A stretch of DNA of 64,000 nt from Planctomycetaceae bacterium (lineage in GTDB: Bacteria > Planctomycetota > Planctomycetia > Pirellulales > Pirellulaceae): the NCBI GenBank assembly GCA_002726245.1, contig PBSM01000096.1, forward strand, positions 1 through 64,000, given 5' to 3'. The notes under the pieces are model-generated. The model ran no database searches, had not been told where the DNA came from, and saw only the letters and a program-made list of their open reading frames with translations. A program made the translations under genes and the position numbers. This document shows positions 8,931 through 17,090 of this stretch, in pieces; the stretch's first letter is position 1, and every line of letters starts with the position of its first letter.

Positions 8931-9480
8931 AACATGCAAGGAGAACCATTGCCCTTCAGCAACTGGGGCGAGGCGTATCAGGAGCACGGTGTGCTCGCTC
9001 CGGGCGAGCATATTGTTGGTGCGGTGGCCGCGTGGCTCACTATTCTGGCACGAGCTTCGCGACGCCCATCGTCAGCGGCATCGCGGTCCTGGCGCTGAGC
9101 GCGGTGATCAAGAAAGAACAGCTTCCAGAACCAAGTGCGCTGCGCCACGCCATTCTGCAAAGCACCATTGATTGCGAGATTCAACCCACTAGCGATTGCT
9201 CAAAACTGCTCTCGGGAAGACTGAACGTTTCCGGAGTGATCAAGGCCCTAAAGCGAGGTTCCCACGAGATGCATGAGACAGCTTACACCGAACCGATCGA
9301 AGTAAACGTTCCAACCGTGCCACAACCTGACCAGGTCGAAGCATCCGGCTGCGGCTGCGGGTGCAGCGGTACTTCGCAACCGGTCTACGTCATCGGCGAG
9401 ATCGATTATGACTTTTCCTCGCTTTCGCGGCTGAATTCGCTTCAGCAGAGCATGGCGAGGGTGGAATCATTGGAACGGGA
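8931..9480 (+). pseudogene. PatG-like subtilisin protease fragment
   Basis: The sequence FSNWGEAYQEHGVLAPGEHI followed by SGTSFATPIVSGIA (catalytic Ser of the S8 subtilisin family, in GTSFATP) is the C-terminal half of a subtilase. It is followed by a Cys/Gly cluster and a VIGEIDYDF segment like the region after the protease in PatG-type (cyanobactin-maturation) proteins. The catalytic Asp and His parts are missing. A small deletion near 9022-9026 breaks the frame between the two recognisable blocks. From 9032 one long frame continues into TonB-receptor sequence, so the protein end is also lost. Confidence 0.6.
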
Positions 9481-10894
9481 TTTGAACGTGCAAAACCGAG
9501 TCGATTTCGGCCGACACTTGTGCGGGTTCCAAGAACAGGAAATCATCGTGGCGAGTGGCATGTCGTTGCAAGCCAGATTGACGCCAAACGGCCTTTTCGT
9601 TCCCGGTTATGCGATCACGACCGTCGAAGCCATATCGACAGGTTCCCGCTTTGCCTTTACATGGGGTGATGAATCGTCTGATCAGTCCACGTTGGGTGCC
9701 GACGTTACTGTCGTTACGCAGGAGTTGAACGACATCGAAGACCCATTGGGCTTGGGATTCTTTCCATTCTTTCGAGGCCCGCTCAACCTCCCAATTCCTC
9801 CGTCGAGGTCTACGGACGTTGGTTTGTTCGCCGATCGAAGCTGGCATCCCAGCGACGACGTCACTCTGAGCGCGGGTGCCCGTGTCGATTTCGTATCGAC
9901 CGACGCCGACAATGCAGTTCCTGATCTGCGAGACACGTTCAATTTTCCTTTCCCACCGATAACCGTCTCCACTCTGAAGCAGGCTGGTCTCGACCAGTCG
10001 TTCACGCCTTGGTCCGTGTACCTCAATGGCGAATACGAAGCTGATTGCGATTGGACGTTTGTAGGGGGAGTTGGTTACGGAGAACGTCCCCCAAGTTTGA
10101 CCGAACTCTATACGGCCGGCTCGTTCATCGGCAGCTTGCAGCCCGGGCTCACTCGCCTGGAAGGGGACCCTGAACTGCAGTCCGAGCGAAGGCTACAGGC
10201 GGATCTCGGCTGGCGCACCGAACAGGGACCCTTCAACGTTAGCCTGAACGGATACTACGCATGGACCTGGGACTTCATCACGTACGACGACATTGACGGA
10301 GGTGTCGGGACGGTCGCGGGTTTGGCTGACGGATCTGACTTCCAACGTGCTGCGTATACTAATACGAATTTCGCCACGCTGGCCGGCTTCGAACTGTTGG
10401 GCGACGTCTTGCTCACGGATGGCCTCACAGCCTATGGAATTGTTAACTATGTCGAAGGCTTCGATCGCTCGCGGGATGATCCATCACGCGTCGGCACAAT
10501 CCTCAGGCCGCTTGTCGGCCAACCAGCGACCAACTCTCGCAGCAACATTGGCGGAATCGATACCGAGCCGCTACCGGGCATCACGCCACTCGAAGCGATT
10601 GTCGGATTGCGGCTGCATCAGCGTTGTCCAAATCCGGCCTGGGGCGCCGAGCTGGAAGCGAGAATCGTTAACGATCAATACCGTATCGCGAGAACTCTCT
10701 CTGAAATCGCGACTCCTGGTTTCACCATCTGGAACATCCGCGGTTTCTGGCAGGCTCGCGAAAACCTGACCGTTATCGCCGGTGTCGAGAACTTAGGCGA
10801 CAAGTTTTATCGCGAACACCTGGACTTCCGCAGCGGTCGCGGCGTTTTCCAACCAGGTGTCAACTTCTACGTCTCGACCGAAATGGTCTACTAA
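9481..10894 (+). pseudogene. C-terminal beta-barrel of a TonB-dependent receptor (5'-truncated)
   Basis: The last 470 or so residues read as a TonB-dependent outer-membrane receptor barrel. There are alternating amphipathic strands, an RPPSLTELY-type motif near the middle, the phrase VIAGVENLGDKFYREHLDFR before the end, and a terminal aromatic strand ending in Tyr. The plug domain, TonB box and signal peptide are absent; the reading frame is instead continuous upstream with subtilase sequence. As it stands it could not be exported or gated, so I call it a truncated gene. A terminator hairpin follows at 10927. Confidence 0.65.
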
Positions 10895-10926
10895 ACGCCA
10901 GAACAACATTCGAGTCTAACTTCCGA

Positions 10927-10961
10927 GATGCCTGGCTGCCCCTAACGGCCGGGCATCTTTC
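10927..10961 (+). terminator. Rho-independent-like terminator
   Basis: A 10-bp stem (GATGCCTGGC pairing with GCCGGGCATC, one G-T pair) encloses an 11-base loop and is followed by TTTCGTTT. It lies 33 bases after the TonB-receptor stop. Confidence 0.65.
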
Positions 10962-11100
10962 GTTTGAGTAAGGAACGAAGCAGTAATTAAACCAGCATCT
11001 TGGTTAGAAAGCACGCTGCGATGATCTCCGACTCTTGTCCCGAAGGGACACAGTCGAATAGCCCCAGGTTTCAACTTTGTCTTTACCCACATTTCACCAC

Positions 11101-11295
11101 TGACCCCCGTGTCGGTGGAAGCATGATTGAAGGCTACAGTCGAAGCACCACGGACGCAGGCCCCTCCGACCCCGTGTCGATGGACCTCATGACTCGACAT
11201 TGCTTCCACCGACACAGGGTCGGCGGGGAGCCGTTTCTCGCTTGGAGCCCGATAGCTTTCCAATCGTTGCCCCACCGACACGAGGTCGGAGGAGG
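11101..11295. repeat. Four copies of a CCACCGACACGGGGTCGG-type repeat
   Basis: Copies lie at 11101-11122 and 11160-11185 (reverse orientation) and at 11202-11229 and 11269-11295 (forward). Each has the core (C)CACCGACAC-GGGTCGG with small changes. The pairs face each other, so a cruciform or RNA hairpin can form. The same core occurs as a perfect hairpin at 896-924. Confidence 0.65.
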
Positions 11296-11449
11296 CGACG
11301 GATGTGGGCAAGGGCTAAAGAAATGCCGGTTCAATTTATGCCTCGTTCCTACAGTCCCGCTTGGCTCGCGGAACCTACTTGCATCCTAGCGACCCTCAAG
11401 CCACGATGACCCGGCAAGCCGCGCTAGTCCTTCGCTTGGAGTCCTCACG

Positions 11450-12340
11450 ATGAAACATCTACCGCTAGGTCCGCTGTGCTACGAATTCAGTCGCCACAAC
11501 GAGCCGCGTTTGAGAATCGAATCCGGTGAAACAGTTCTTGTGGAAGCCGAAGATGCTTTCTCTGGTCAGATCCGAACCAACGACGACCGCCGAGACAAGT
11601 CACTCAAGCCGTATGGCAATCCTCAAACAGGGCCGATCTGGGTCGGAGACGCTGCTCCTGGCGATGCGTTGGCGGTGAAGATCGAATCAATCGAACCAAG
11701 TATCGGACAGTGTGCGACGCGGACGAGTGATCCTAAGCAACTCGCGCAGTGGCTTGGTACGGACTGTCCGCACGGAACACATGTCTGTCCGATCCACGAT
11801 GGGCTGATCTACTGGAGCGACGACTTGACGATTCCTTACCGTCCGATGCTCGGTTGCATTGGCACAGCTCCCGATACGGGAGTGCCAACGACCGGTCCGG
11901 CTGGACCACACGGCGGCAACATGGACATCATCGAAACCGCCCCTGGCAACACAGTGTTTCTGCCGGTGTATGTCGAAGGTGCCTACCTCTATCTCGGCGA
12001 CGCCCACGCCGCGATGGGGCACGGCGAGCTATCGGCTAGCGGATTGGAGATGGCCTCCAAAACAACGATCACGGTCGAGTTGCTGAAGGGCAAAACGATT
12101 CCCGCTCCCCGCATCGAAGCTCCCAACGAGATCATGACAATCGCCACCGGCTGCCCGATGGAGCGATCGATCGCGCAGGCTTACGCTTGGCTAAGCCTGT
12201 GGATGGAAGCGGACTATGGTTGGGGTCGTTGGCGAGCCTACGACATCCTGACGCACGTCGGGCAGATCTCTGTCGGCTACTACGACATCGGCACGGTCGC
12301 AGCCAAGATCGACAAGGAGTATCTCGCGAAACCAAGCTAG
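11450..12340 (+). CDS. Acetamidase/formamidase family protein
   Basis: A 296-residue cytoplasmic enzyme of the FmdA/AmdA family, which hydrolyses formamide or acetamide to ammonia and the carboxylate. Family marks are the PQTGPIWVGDAAPGDALAV block (about residue 59), GPHGGNMD (about 158), a LYLGDAHAAMGHGEL metal/active-site segment (about 178-192) and a C-terminal YDILTHVGQISVG. The length is near the family norm of about 300. It has no close neighbours on its strand and is followed by the end of the PQQ gene on the other strand. The exact substrate is unknown; such enzymes usually release nitrogen from small amides. Confidence 0.88.
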   Translation: MKHLPLGPLCYEFSRHNEPRLRIESGETVLVEAEDAFSGQIRTNDDRRDKSLKPYGNPQTGPIWVGDAAPGDALAVKIESIEPSIGQCATRTSDPKQLAQWLGTDCPHGTHVCPIHDGLIYWSDDLTIPYRPMLGCIGTAPDTGVPTTGPAGPHGGNMDIIETAPGNTVFLPVYVEGAYLYLGDAHAAMGHGELSASGLEMASKTTITVELLKGKTIPAPRIEAPNEIMTIATGCPMERSIAQAYAWLSLWMEADYGWGRWRAYDILTHVGQISVGYYDIGTVAAKIDKEYLAKPS

Positions 12341-12427
12341 TGCGAGTCGCACGGACATTGGCGTGCGCGGCGGCTTGAATCTCCGTTGGTATTGACAACT
12401 CCACGCTACAACGACGTGATTCGTACT

Positions 12428-15271
12428 CTAGTCACTAATGATCTCGATACCGCTAAGAAGCGTCTTGCCGGCCCGAGGTATGAGCTCGACTATCAATTCA
12501 CCCTCGCTCCCGATTGATCGAGTTTCGTGAACGACCGACTTCATGTTGCCTTTCGCCACCGCCGCAACATCGAACTGGCTTCCAACGGCTTGACCGTTCA
12601 GCTTCACATCGAAGACCCGCTTGCCTATCTCGTTTGCTTCAGGTTCGACGAAGCTAAGTCGCACCGTGAACTGTCCTGGCGTCAGTCCTGATACAACGAT
12701 CTTCTTAGCTCCCTGCACACCGGAAGCGGCTACCCAGGGCCAACCATCTCCGCCACGCATCCACGCTGAGTGCCGATAGAAGTAGGTCGCGGAATCAGGT
12801 TGCACTTGAACCTTCAAGTCCGGTGAAGGGCCACCGCGGGCAGGATAGTCGAGCCACAGCGTGCCTTCCTCTGTCATACGATCTCCCGGTGCACCGAAGT
12901 TGATTCCGACGCGCTGGATGTTGGTTGCATCTGCCGGACCCCAAGCCGACCACTGTTCGTGCTTGGGTGGCATGTTCGTCATCGCGAGGCCAGCGGGCAG
13001 TGGATAGCTGCAGGTACAGCCTTCGTAGAAGTACGGGACATTCAATACGCCGCACGCTGGAATGATACTGTTGGTGCAACCGGACCGTGGGCCGCTGATG
13101 TTGCAAACACCGCTTTCCAGCCGCTTATCATAGAACGCAGGTGTGCCGCTGCGCATCGTATAGAACAACCCGTAATCGACTCCGCCGTCACAGCCATAAC
13201 TCTTGGGAATGGCTCGCGGCTCCGACTTGCCTGTCAGTGGATTGATCCGCCGGCCAACGATTGGCTGCTTTGGCTTCCAGGCGTCCTTCTGGCTCGGCGG
13301 GCGATATTGATTGGGTTGCTCCGCGTCGCGATCACGCTCGGGCAATTCGATCTTCGCCAGCAACGGCTCGCCGGGCGAAACGATTCGTCCGGTGTACACA
13401 TCCGAAACGACAGGCGGCAACAGCTTATAAGGCGGCTCGCGCTCTTTGCGGTGTCTCGCCATCCAATCTTTTGGCAGTGAGATCATCACGCCATCAACGA
13501 ACCAAGGTTGCGGAGAGCGTTTGAAGTGGCCGAGCGTATCGTCGAACCACAAGACGCCGAGTGGCGCGCGAATGTGTTCGTCTGGGCTCGACCAGCCACC
13601 GACGTAGTTGACAGCTCCGTCTAGCGCACCAGAGCGGCGCATGACCGTCCAAGGTCCTTCCCTATCAATACTCAATTGACTTGCACCAGGGTTTGTGAGT
13701 TCGCTTCGCAACTGCTCGCGCTCGCCCGCGGAAAGAGCAAGAAACGCCTGTCCGCCGTAGGGGCGTAACGGATTGAACAAGTCGCCACTCAGTTGCTCGA
13801 TCCAACTCGCCCCAAGAGCCCGTTCCGGATCGTCGATAATCATCGCAGTCGCGAGATACGGCGGCAGCGCAAAGCTCTGCCGTTCGCCAACATGCAGCGC
13901 GACCCTCTGTCCATACTGAGAACTCTCATCCAGCAAACGCCTCCAGGTTGCGACTCGCTTGGCGTCGGGTTCCACAACGATCAGATGAAGACTCGTGTTC
14001 GCCAGCAGATTCGTCAACCACTCGTAACTCCGAACACCCCAGATGACCACGTATCCGCGTTCGCCCTGTAGCGATTCATAGAGCGTCTTCAGCCGTTCCG
14101 ACGACGCAGAGTCTCCTGAGCTAATCTCGGCCTGCGCTAACGCATGCGCCAGCAGATCCCCCGCATCTTTACTTTGGCCGAAGCAGTGAATGCGCCCGTC
14201 CGTCGCAACAACAAAAAGCTTCTGATCGGCGGCCAGCATCGTATAGACTTCGCCACTCACGCCTGGGAAGCTGTCAGCGAACTTCATCGTCTTGTCGCCA
14301 ACGCGGATGGTTGACCTTCGCCCAACCGTTCCCGGGCCTTGATATGTCTTGTCCTCGTGCAGGTCGCTATTGAGTTCTTTATCCTGCGTCACGATCCCGC
14401 GTCGAATGTCCGCGGATGCAAACCAACTTCCTGGCAGACGTCCGGCCTTCGGCAACTCAAACGACTTCAGCTTTCCCGTCTTCAAATCAAACGTCGCAGG
14501 ATAAGCTTGACCGCACGGGACAATCAAGTCTTCGCCGCTAATGACGAGGTAGCCCTGAGGCGTTACGCCGCCCATGGCTTTGGCGGAATGCGGGTGTTGA
14601 CCGTAAACATTGCCACTGTCATCGTTCCGCCAGATCACGTTTGCGGTCTTGGCATCGAGACAGTAGACGAACACACCCTCGAACGACCACACACCCGAAG
14701 CGAAGTAGAGCTTTCCGTCTTTCAGCACAGGACCGCCGCGCACCGGCCACAGTGAAATGAGCCGCCCGTTTCCGAGTACTCGTCTGCGTGTCGGAGCCGC
14801 GCGGAACTTCCAGAGCAACTTTCCATCGTCAGACGCGAGGCAATAGACATGACCATCGTCAGCACCGAAGAAGACTCGGTCTTGCCAGACAACGGGAGCA
14901 AAACGCACGGGGCCTTCGGCATAGAATCGCCACAACTCGCGGCCCGTCTGGGTATCGTAGGCAGTGACGCGGTCATTGAACGACGACCCGACGAATAGCC
15001 GCTTGCCGGATACCACAGGTTCGTAGCCCGCATCAAACTGCAAACGCTTCGTTCGATAGGCTGGCTTTAGCCTTGGCAGATCACGCGTCCACAGCAGCGC
15101 CAGATCATTCGGCAATTGCTCCTCGTTCTCGGCACTGCGTGAAGCGTCATGCCGCCACATCGGCCAATCAGACGCTTCGACGTGGCTGCTTGCTAGGCAT
15201 GCACACAGAAGGCAAACAGTTCTAACGATCGTTCGGCTCATCGTCAGTGTTCTCCGGCGAGCAGAATTCAA
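12428..15271 (-). CDS. Secreted PQQ-propeller protein with methyltransferase-like and malectin-like parts
   Basis: A 947-residue exported protein. A signal peptide follows the start (hydrophobic TVCLLCACLASSHVEA); the internal Met (MSRTIV) may be the true start, 10 codons later. Residues about 40-370 carry beta-propeller blades with the repeated pattern AYDTQTGRELWRF / CLASDDGKLLWKF, as in PQQ-dependent and BamB-like proteins. Residues about 400-520 (VIWGVRSYEWL, LIVVEPDAKRVATWRRLL) look like a Rossmann methyltransferase-type insert, with propeller-like sequence resuming after it. The last 170 residues (VQRVGINFGAPGD to the end) resemble a malectin carbohydrate-binding domain. Planctomycetes have many such large secreted proteins of unknown role; no catalytic activity can be assigned. 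Confidence 0.8.
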   Translation of the reverse strand: MNSARRRTLTMSRTIVRTVCLLCACLASSHVEASDWPMWRHDASRSAENEEQLPNDLALLWTRDLPRLKPAYRTKRLQFDAGYEPVVSGKRLFVGSSFNDRVTAYDTQTGRELWRFYAEGPVRFAPVVWQDRVFFGADDGHVYCLASDDGKLLWKFRAAPTRRRVLGNGRLISLWPVRGGPVLKDGKLYFASGVWSFEGVFVYCLDAKTANVIWRNDDSGNVYGQHPHSAKAMGGVTPQGYLVISGEDLIVPCGQAYPATFDLKTGKLKSFELPKAGRLPGSWFASADIRRGIVTQDKELNSDLHEDKTYQGPGTVGRRSTIRVGDKTMKFADSFPGVSGEVYTMLAADQKLFVVATDGRIHCFGQSKDAGDLLAHALAQAEISSGDSASSERLKTLYESLQGERGYVVIWGVRSYEWLTNLLANTSLHLIVVEPDAKRVATWRRLLDESSQYGQRVALHVGERQSFALPPYLATAMIIDDPERALGASWIEQLSGDLFNPLRPYGGQAFLALSAGEREQLRSELTNPGASQLSIDREGPWTVMRRSGALDGAVNYVGGWSSPDEHIRAPLGVLWFDDTLGHFKRSPQPWFVDGVMISLPKDWMARHRKEREPPYKLLPPVVSDVYTGRIVSPGEPLLAKIELPERDRDAEQPNQYRPPSQKDAWKPKQPIVGRRINPLTGKSEPRAIPKSYGCDGGVDYGLFYTMRSGTPAFYDKRLESGVCNISGPRSGCTNSIIPACGVLNVPYFYEGCTCSYPLPAGLAMTNMPPKHEQWSAWGPADATNIQRVGINFGAPGDRMTEEGTLWLDYPARGGPSPDLKVQVQPDSATYFYRHSAWMRGGDGWPWVAASGVQGAKKIVVSGLTPGQFTVRLSFVEPEANEIGKRVFDVKLNGQAVGSQFDVAAVAKGNMKSVVHETRSIGSEGELIVELIPRAGKTLLSGIEIISD

Positions 15272-15527
15272 CGTGGGTTATGTTTCAGGCTAGCGCGACG
15301 TAGCCGCAACCAACACAAACAGGCACGCTCTGCATTTCATCACGGCCGTCTCTTCAGTCCCGGACGATCGGTAGTAGGCGTAAACCCTCGGAAACGTTCT
15401 CACAACATACACAAAGCCCCGGAGGGCGACACTATCGATCACACAACGCTCGGACGTCGCCCTCCGGGCTTTGGGCGCGTTTTACCTTCCTTCCCGGGGC
15501 TTACGCCCTGTCGTTTGCGCACAAGTT
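15272..15527. other. Intergenic stretch with one long hairpin
   Basis: There is no gene. It holds the hairpin at 15413-15472 and otherwise nothing I can interpret. Confidence 0.45.
15413..15472. repeat. Inverted repeat with AAAGCCC..GGGCTTT arms
   Basis: Arms 15413-15430 and 15455-15471 pair over about 17 bases with one bulged C, around a 24-base loop. The GC-rich stem ending in TTT could terminate transcription in either direction, or be a dispersed intergenic palindrome. Confidence 0.55.
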
Positions 15528-15790
15528 TCATATTGTCCGAAGGCGAGCCATGCGTTTGCAATATTGGTCATTCTTCTGAGTCCGACCCGGATGGCCTGTG
15601 GTCCAGGCGGTCGTTCCCACTTTGAAGTAATTGTGCCGCCCACGCAGGATCGGATTGATCTCGCGGATGACCTCCTGCAGGCTCAGGTAATAGCGCCTTC
15701 TGATCTTCATGCGGATCTTCTCTTTCAGGGATTGCACCGCCTTGCGACGCGGCAGCGATAACAGTTTTAGTCCAACTTCGTCGCTTGGCC
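15528..15790 (-). pseudogene. Relic of a group II intron reverse transcriptase/maturase
   Basis: The frame encodes KEKIRMKIRRRYYLSLQEV followed by IREINPILRG and HNYFKVG. This is the signature of the C-terminal (thumb/maturase) part of group II intron-encoded proteins, where IREINPILRGW..YF is conserved. Only about 80 residues remain; the reverse-transcriptase core (YADD) and the DNA-binding/endonuclease tail are missing. The intron RNA structure is not visible. It shows that a retroelement once inserted here. Confidence 0.6.
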
Positions 15791-15927
15791 GGATACGGCA
15801 GGCTGCCTATCGACAGCGACTGCGCGTCAACACCTGAGGAGCCCAGTGCCGTAGTTCCGCTCGTGGGGGCGCCGAGCAACCGGCGTCCCTACCGCGAAGG
15901 CGGCGGTTTACGAGAAGCTCAAGTAAG

Positions 15928-16230
15928 TCACTGCGATGTCGTCATCTCGTCGAATACGATCGCAGTCTCGCGAAGAAGCAGGTGGCATGCCAGCCAGTCG
16001 TGAGGATGAAGGAAGAAACCGCGGGAGATGAAGGGACGGTCGGCGAGTATGCTCTCGACCCAGGTTTTGGCTTTGTCACGCCATTGACGCGCCTCCTCGG
16101 AATGTCCGAGCCGCTGGTGGGCCATGGCCAATACCAGCCAGTTGGTGACATTTGCTTTCCACGTCGGATCCACATCCAAGGCTTCGTGAAGCGACTCGAT
16201 GGCCTTGTCGTGCTGGCCAATCCAACCGAC
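15928..16230 (-). pseudogene. C-terminal TPR fragment of a Planctomycete kinase/TPR protein
   Basis: The frame ending at 15928 reads GQHDKAIESLHEALDVDP, then NWLVLAMAHQRLGHSEEARQW and a final LHPHDWLACHLLLRE. This is the TPR-containing C-terminus common in large planctomycete Ser/Thr kinase or WD40/TPR proteins. Recognisable sequence stops at about 16225, where the opposite strand becomes sigma-factor coding sequence. No N-terminal part is present, so it is a fragment cut by a deletion or rearrangement. Confidence 0.6.
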
Positions 16231-16809
16231 GAATTTGCCGAAACGTTGGCTTTGGCCCGCCAAGGCGATCCGGTCGCGATCGCGCGATTGGTCGAGCGGT
16301 ATGAGCCGAAGGTCCGCATGGTCGCCCACGTACTGCTGGGACGGGCGTTGCGGCCTTATCTCGACTCGGTCGATCTCGTGCAGTCGGTGCATAAGAGCTT
16401 GATAGTGGCTCTGCGGACCCGGGACTACGATCTCTCCAGCCCCGAGCAACTCGTTGCCTTGGCCATCACGATGGTGCGGCGAAAAACAGCACGACACTGG
16501 CGGCGAGTCCAACGGCAACAACGGTTGACCGGCGGGGCGGATGAGTCGGGAAATCTACCCCAGCTACTCGCGTCGCTGAGTGACTGTCGCGAGGATCCCG
16601 CCGACGCAGCGCAGTTCAACGACCAGCTCGAACATCTCTGCGAGAATCTCGACGCATCCGAACGACGCATGTTGGAGATGCGACTGCAAGGTTACACGTC
16701 GCCTGAAGTAGCGCGGGAACTCGGCATGCATGCCGTAGCGGTCCGCGTCCGCTGGACCCGCCTGCGCCAGCGTTTGCAAGCCAGCGGCGTCGTGGCCGAT
16801 TGGATTTGA
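16210..16809 (+). CDS. ECF-like sigma factor, possibly 5'-truncated
   Basis: About 199 residues from the GTG at 16210. Region 2 features (LARQGDPVAIARLVERYEP, then YLDSVDLVQSVHKSL) and a region 4 helix-turn-helix (LRLQGYTSPEVARELG-like, then VRWTRLRQRL) are present. These match the ECF-type sigma factors common in planctomycetes, which direct RNA polymerase to a small regulon. The frame is open upstream to 15982, but that part is antisense to the TPR fragment and is not sigma-like. The junction falls at about the first residues of the protein, so the native start and promoter may be lost. Function is therefore uncertain. Confidence 0.7.
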   Translation: MLANPTDEFAETLALARQGDPVAIARLVERYEPKVRMVAHVLLGRALRPYLDSVDLVQSVHKSLIVALRTRDYDLSSPEQLVALAITMVRRKTARHWRRVQRQQRLTGGADESGNLPQLLASLSDCREDPADAAQFNDQLEHLCENLDASERRMLEMRLQGYTSPEVARELGMHAVAVRVRWTRLRQRLQASGVVADWI

Positions 16810-16832
16810 AGGCAAGTCTGTGTTCTCGGGTC

Positions 16833-16891
16833 AGCCGAAGGGCGCTAGCCCACGGTTAAATGCGAAGAACGGGTGCTAGCGCCCTGCGGCT
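16833..16891. repeat. Palindromic repeat with GGGCGCTAGC arms
   Basis: Arms 16833-16850 (AGCCGAAGGGCGCTAGCC) and 16875-16891 (GCTAGCGCCCTGCGGCT) pair with few mismatches. It lies 24 bases after the sigma-factor stop, so it may act as a terminator, but the arm sequence looks like a dispersed repeat. Confidence 0.6.
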
Positions 16892-16928
16892 AATTCGATG
16901 GACCCGAACATTTGGACCTGGCAGACCA

Positions 16929-17065
16929 CTAGGTGGACAGCGCCACTTTCGTGAACCATACAAGCACGACGCGTAAGCGAGTGAGTAACTTACGGCCAGA
17001 CTCACTCGCTTGCGCGTCGTGCTTGTATGCTCGCAGATCGATGCCAAAGTGGCGCTGTCCAACTA
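16929..17065. mobile_element. MITE-like element with nested inverted repeats
   Basis: Outer arms 16929-16949 and 17045-17065 (starting CTAG and containing TGGACAGCGCCACTTT) match with one difference. Inner arms 16959-16986 and 17000-17027 (TACAAGCACGACGCG core) are 28 bases long with one mismatch around a 13-base loop. The 137-base unit encodes nothing and ends in CTAG on both sides. Its shape is that of a non-autonomous transposable element. Confidence 0.7.
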
Positions 17066-17090
17066 GGTGGCGGTGGATTCGAAATGACGA

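Larger units (their letters stand above)
10895..11449. other. Gene-free region with terminator and four short repeats
   Basis: I see no gene here. It contains the hairpin at 10927-10961 and the four repeat copies at 11101-11295. The last 100 bases before the acetamidase start show no clear promoter that I can defend. Confidence 0.5.

Noticed and set aside
11101-11295. CRISPR-like array
   Set aside because: The units are in both orientations, unequally spaced and diverged, and no cas genes are present.
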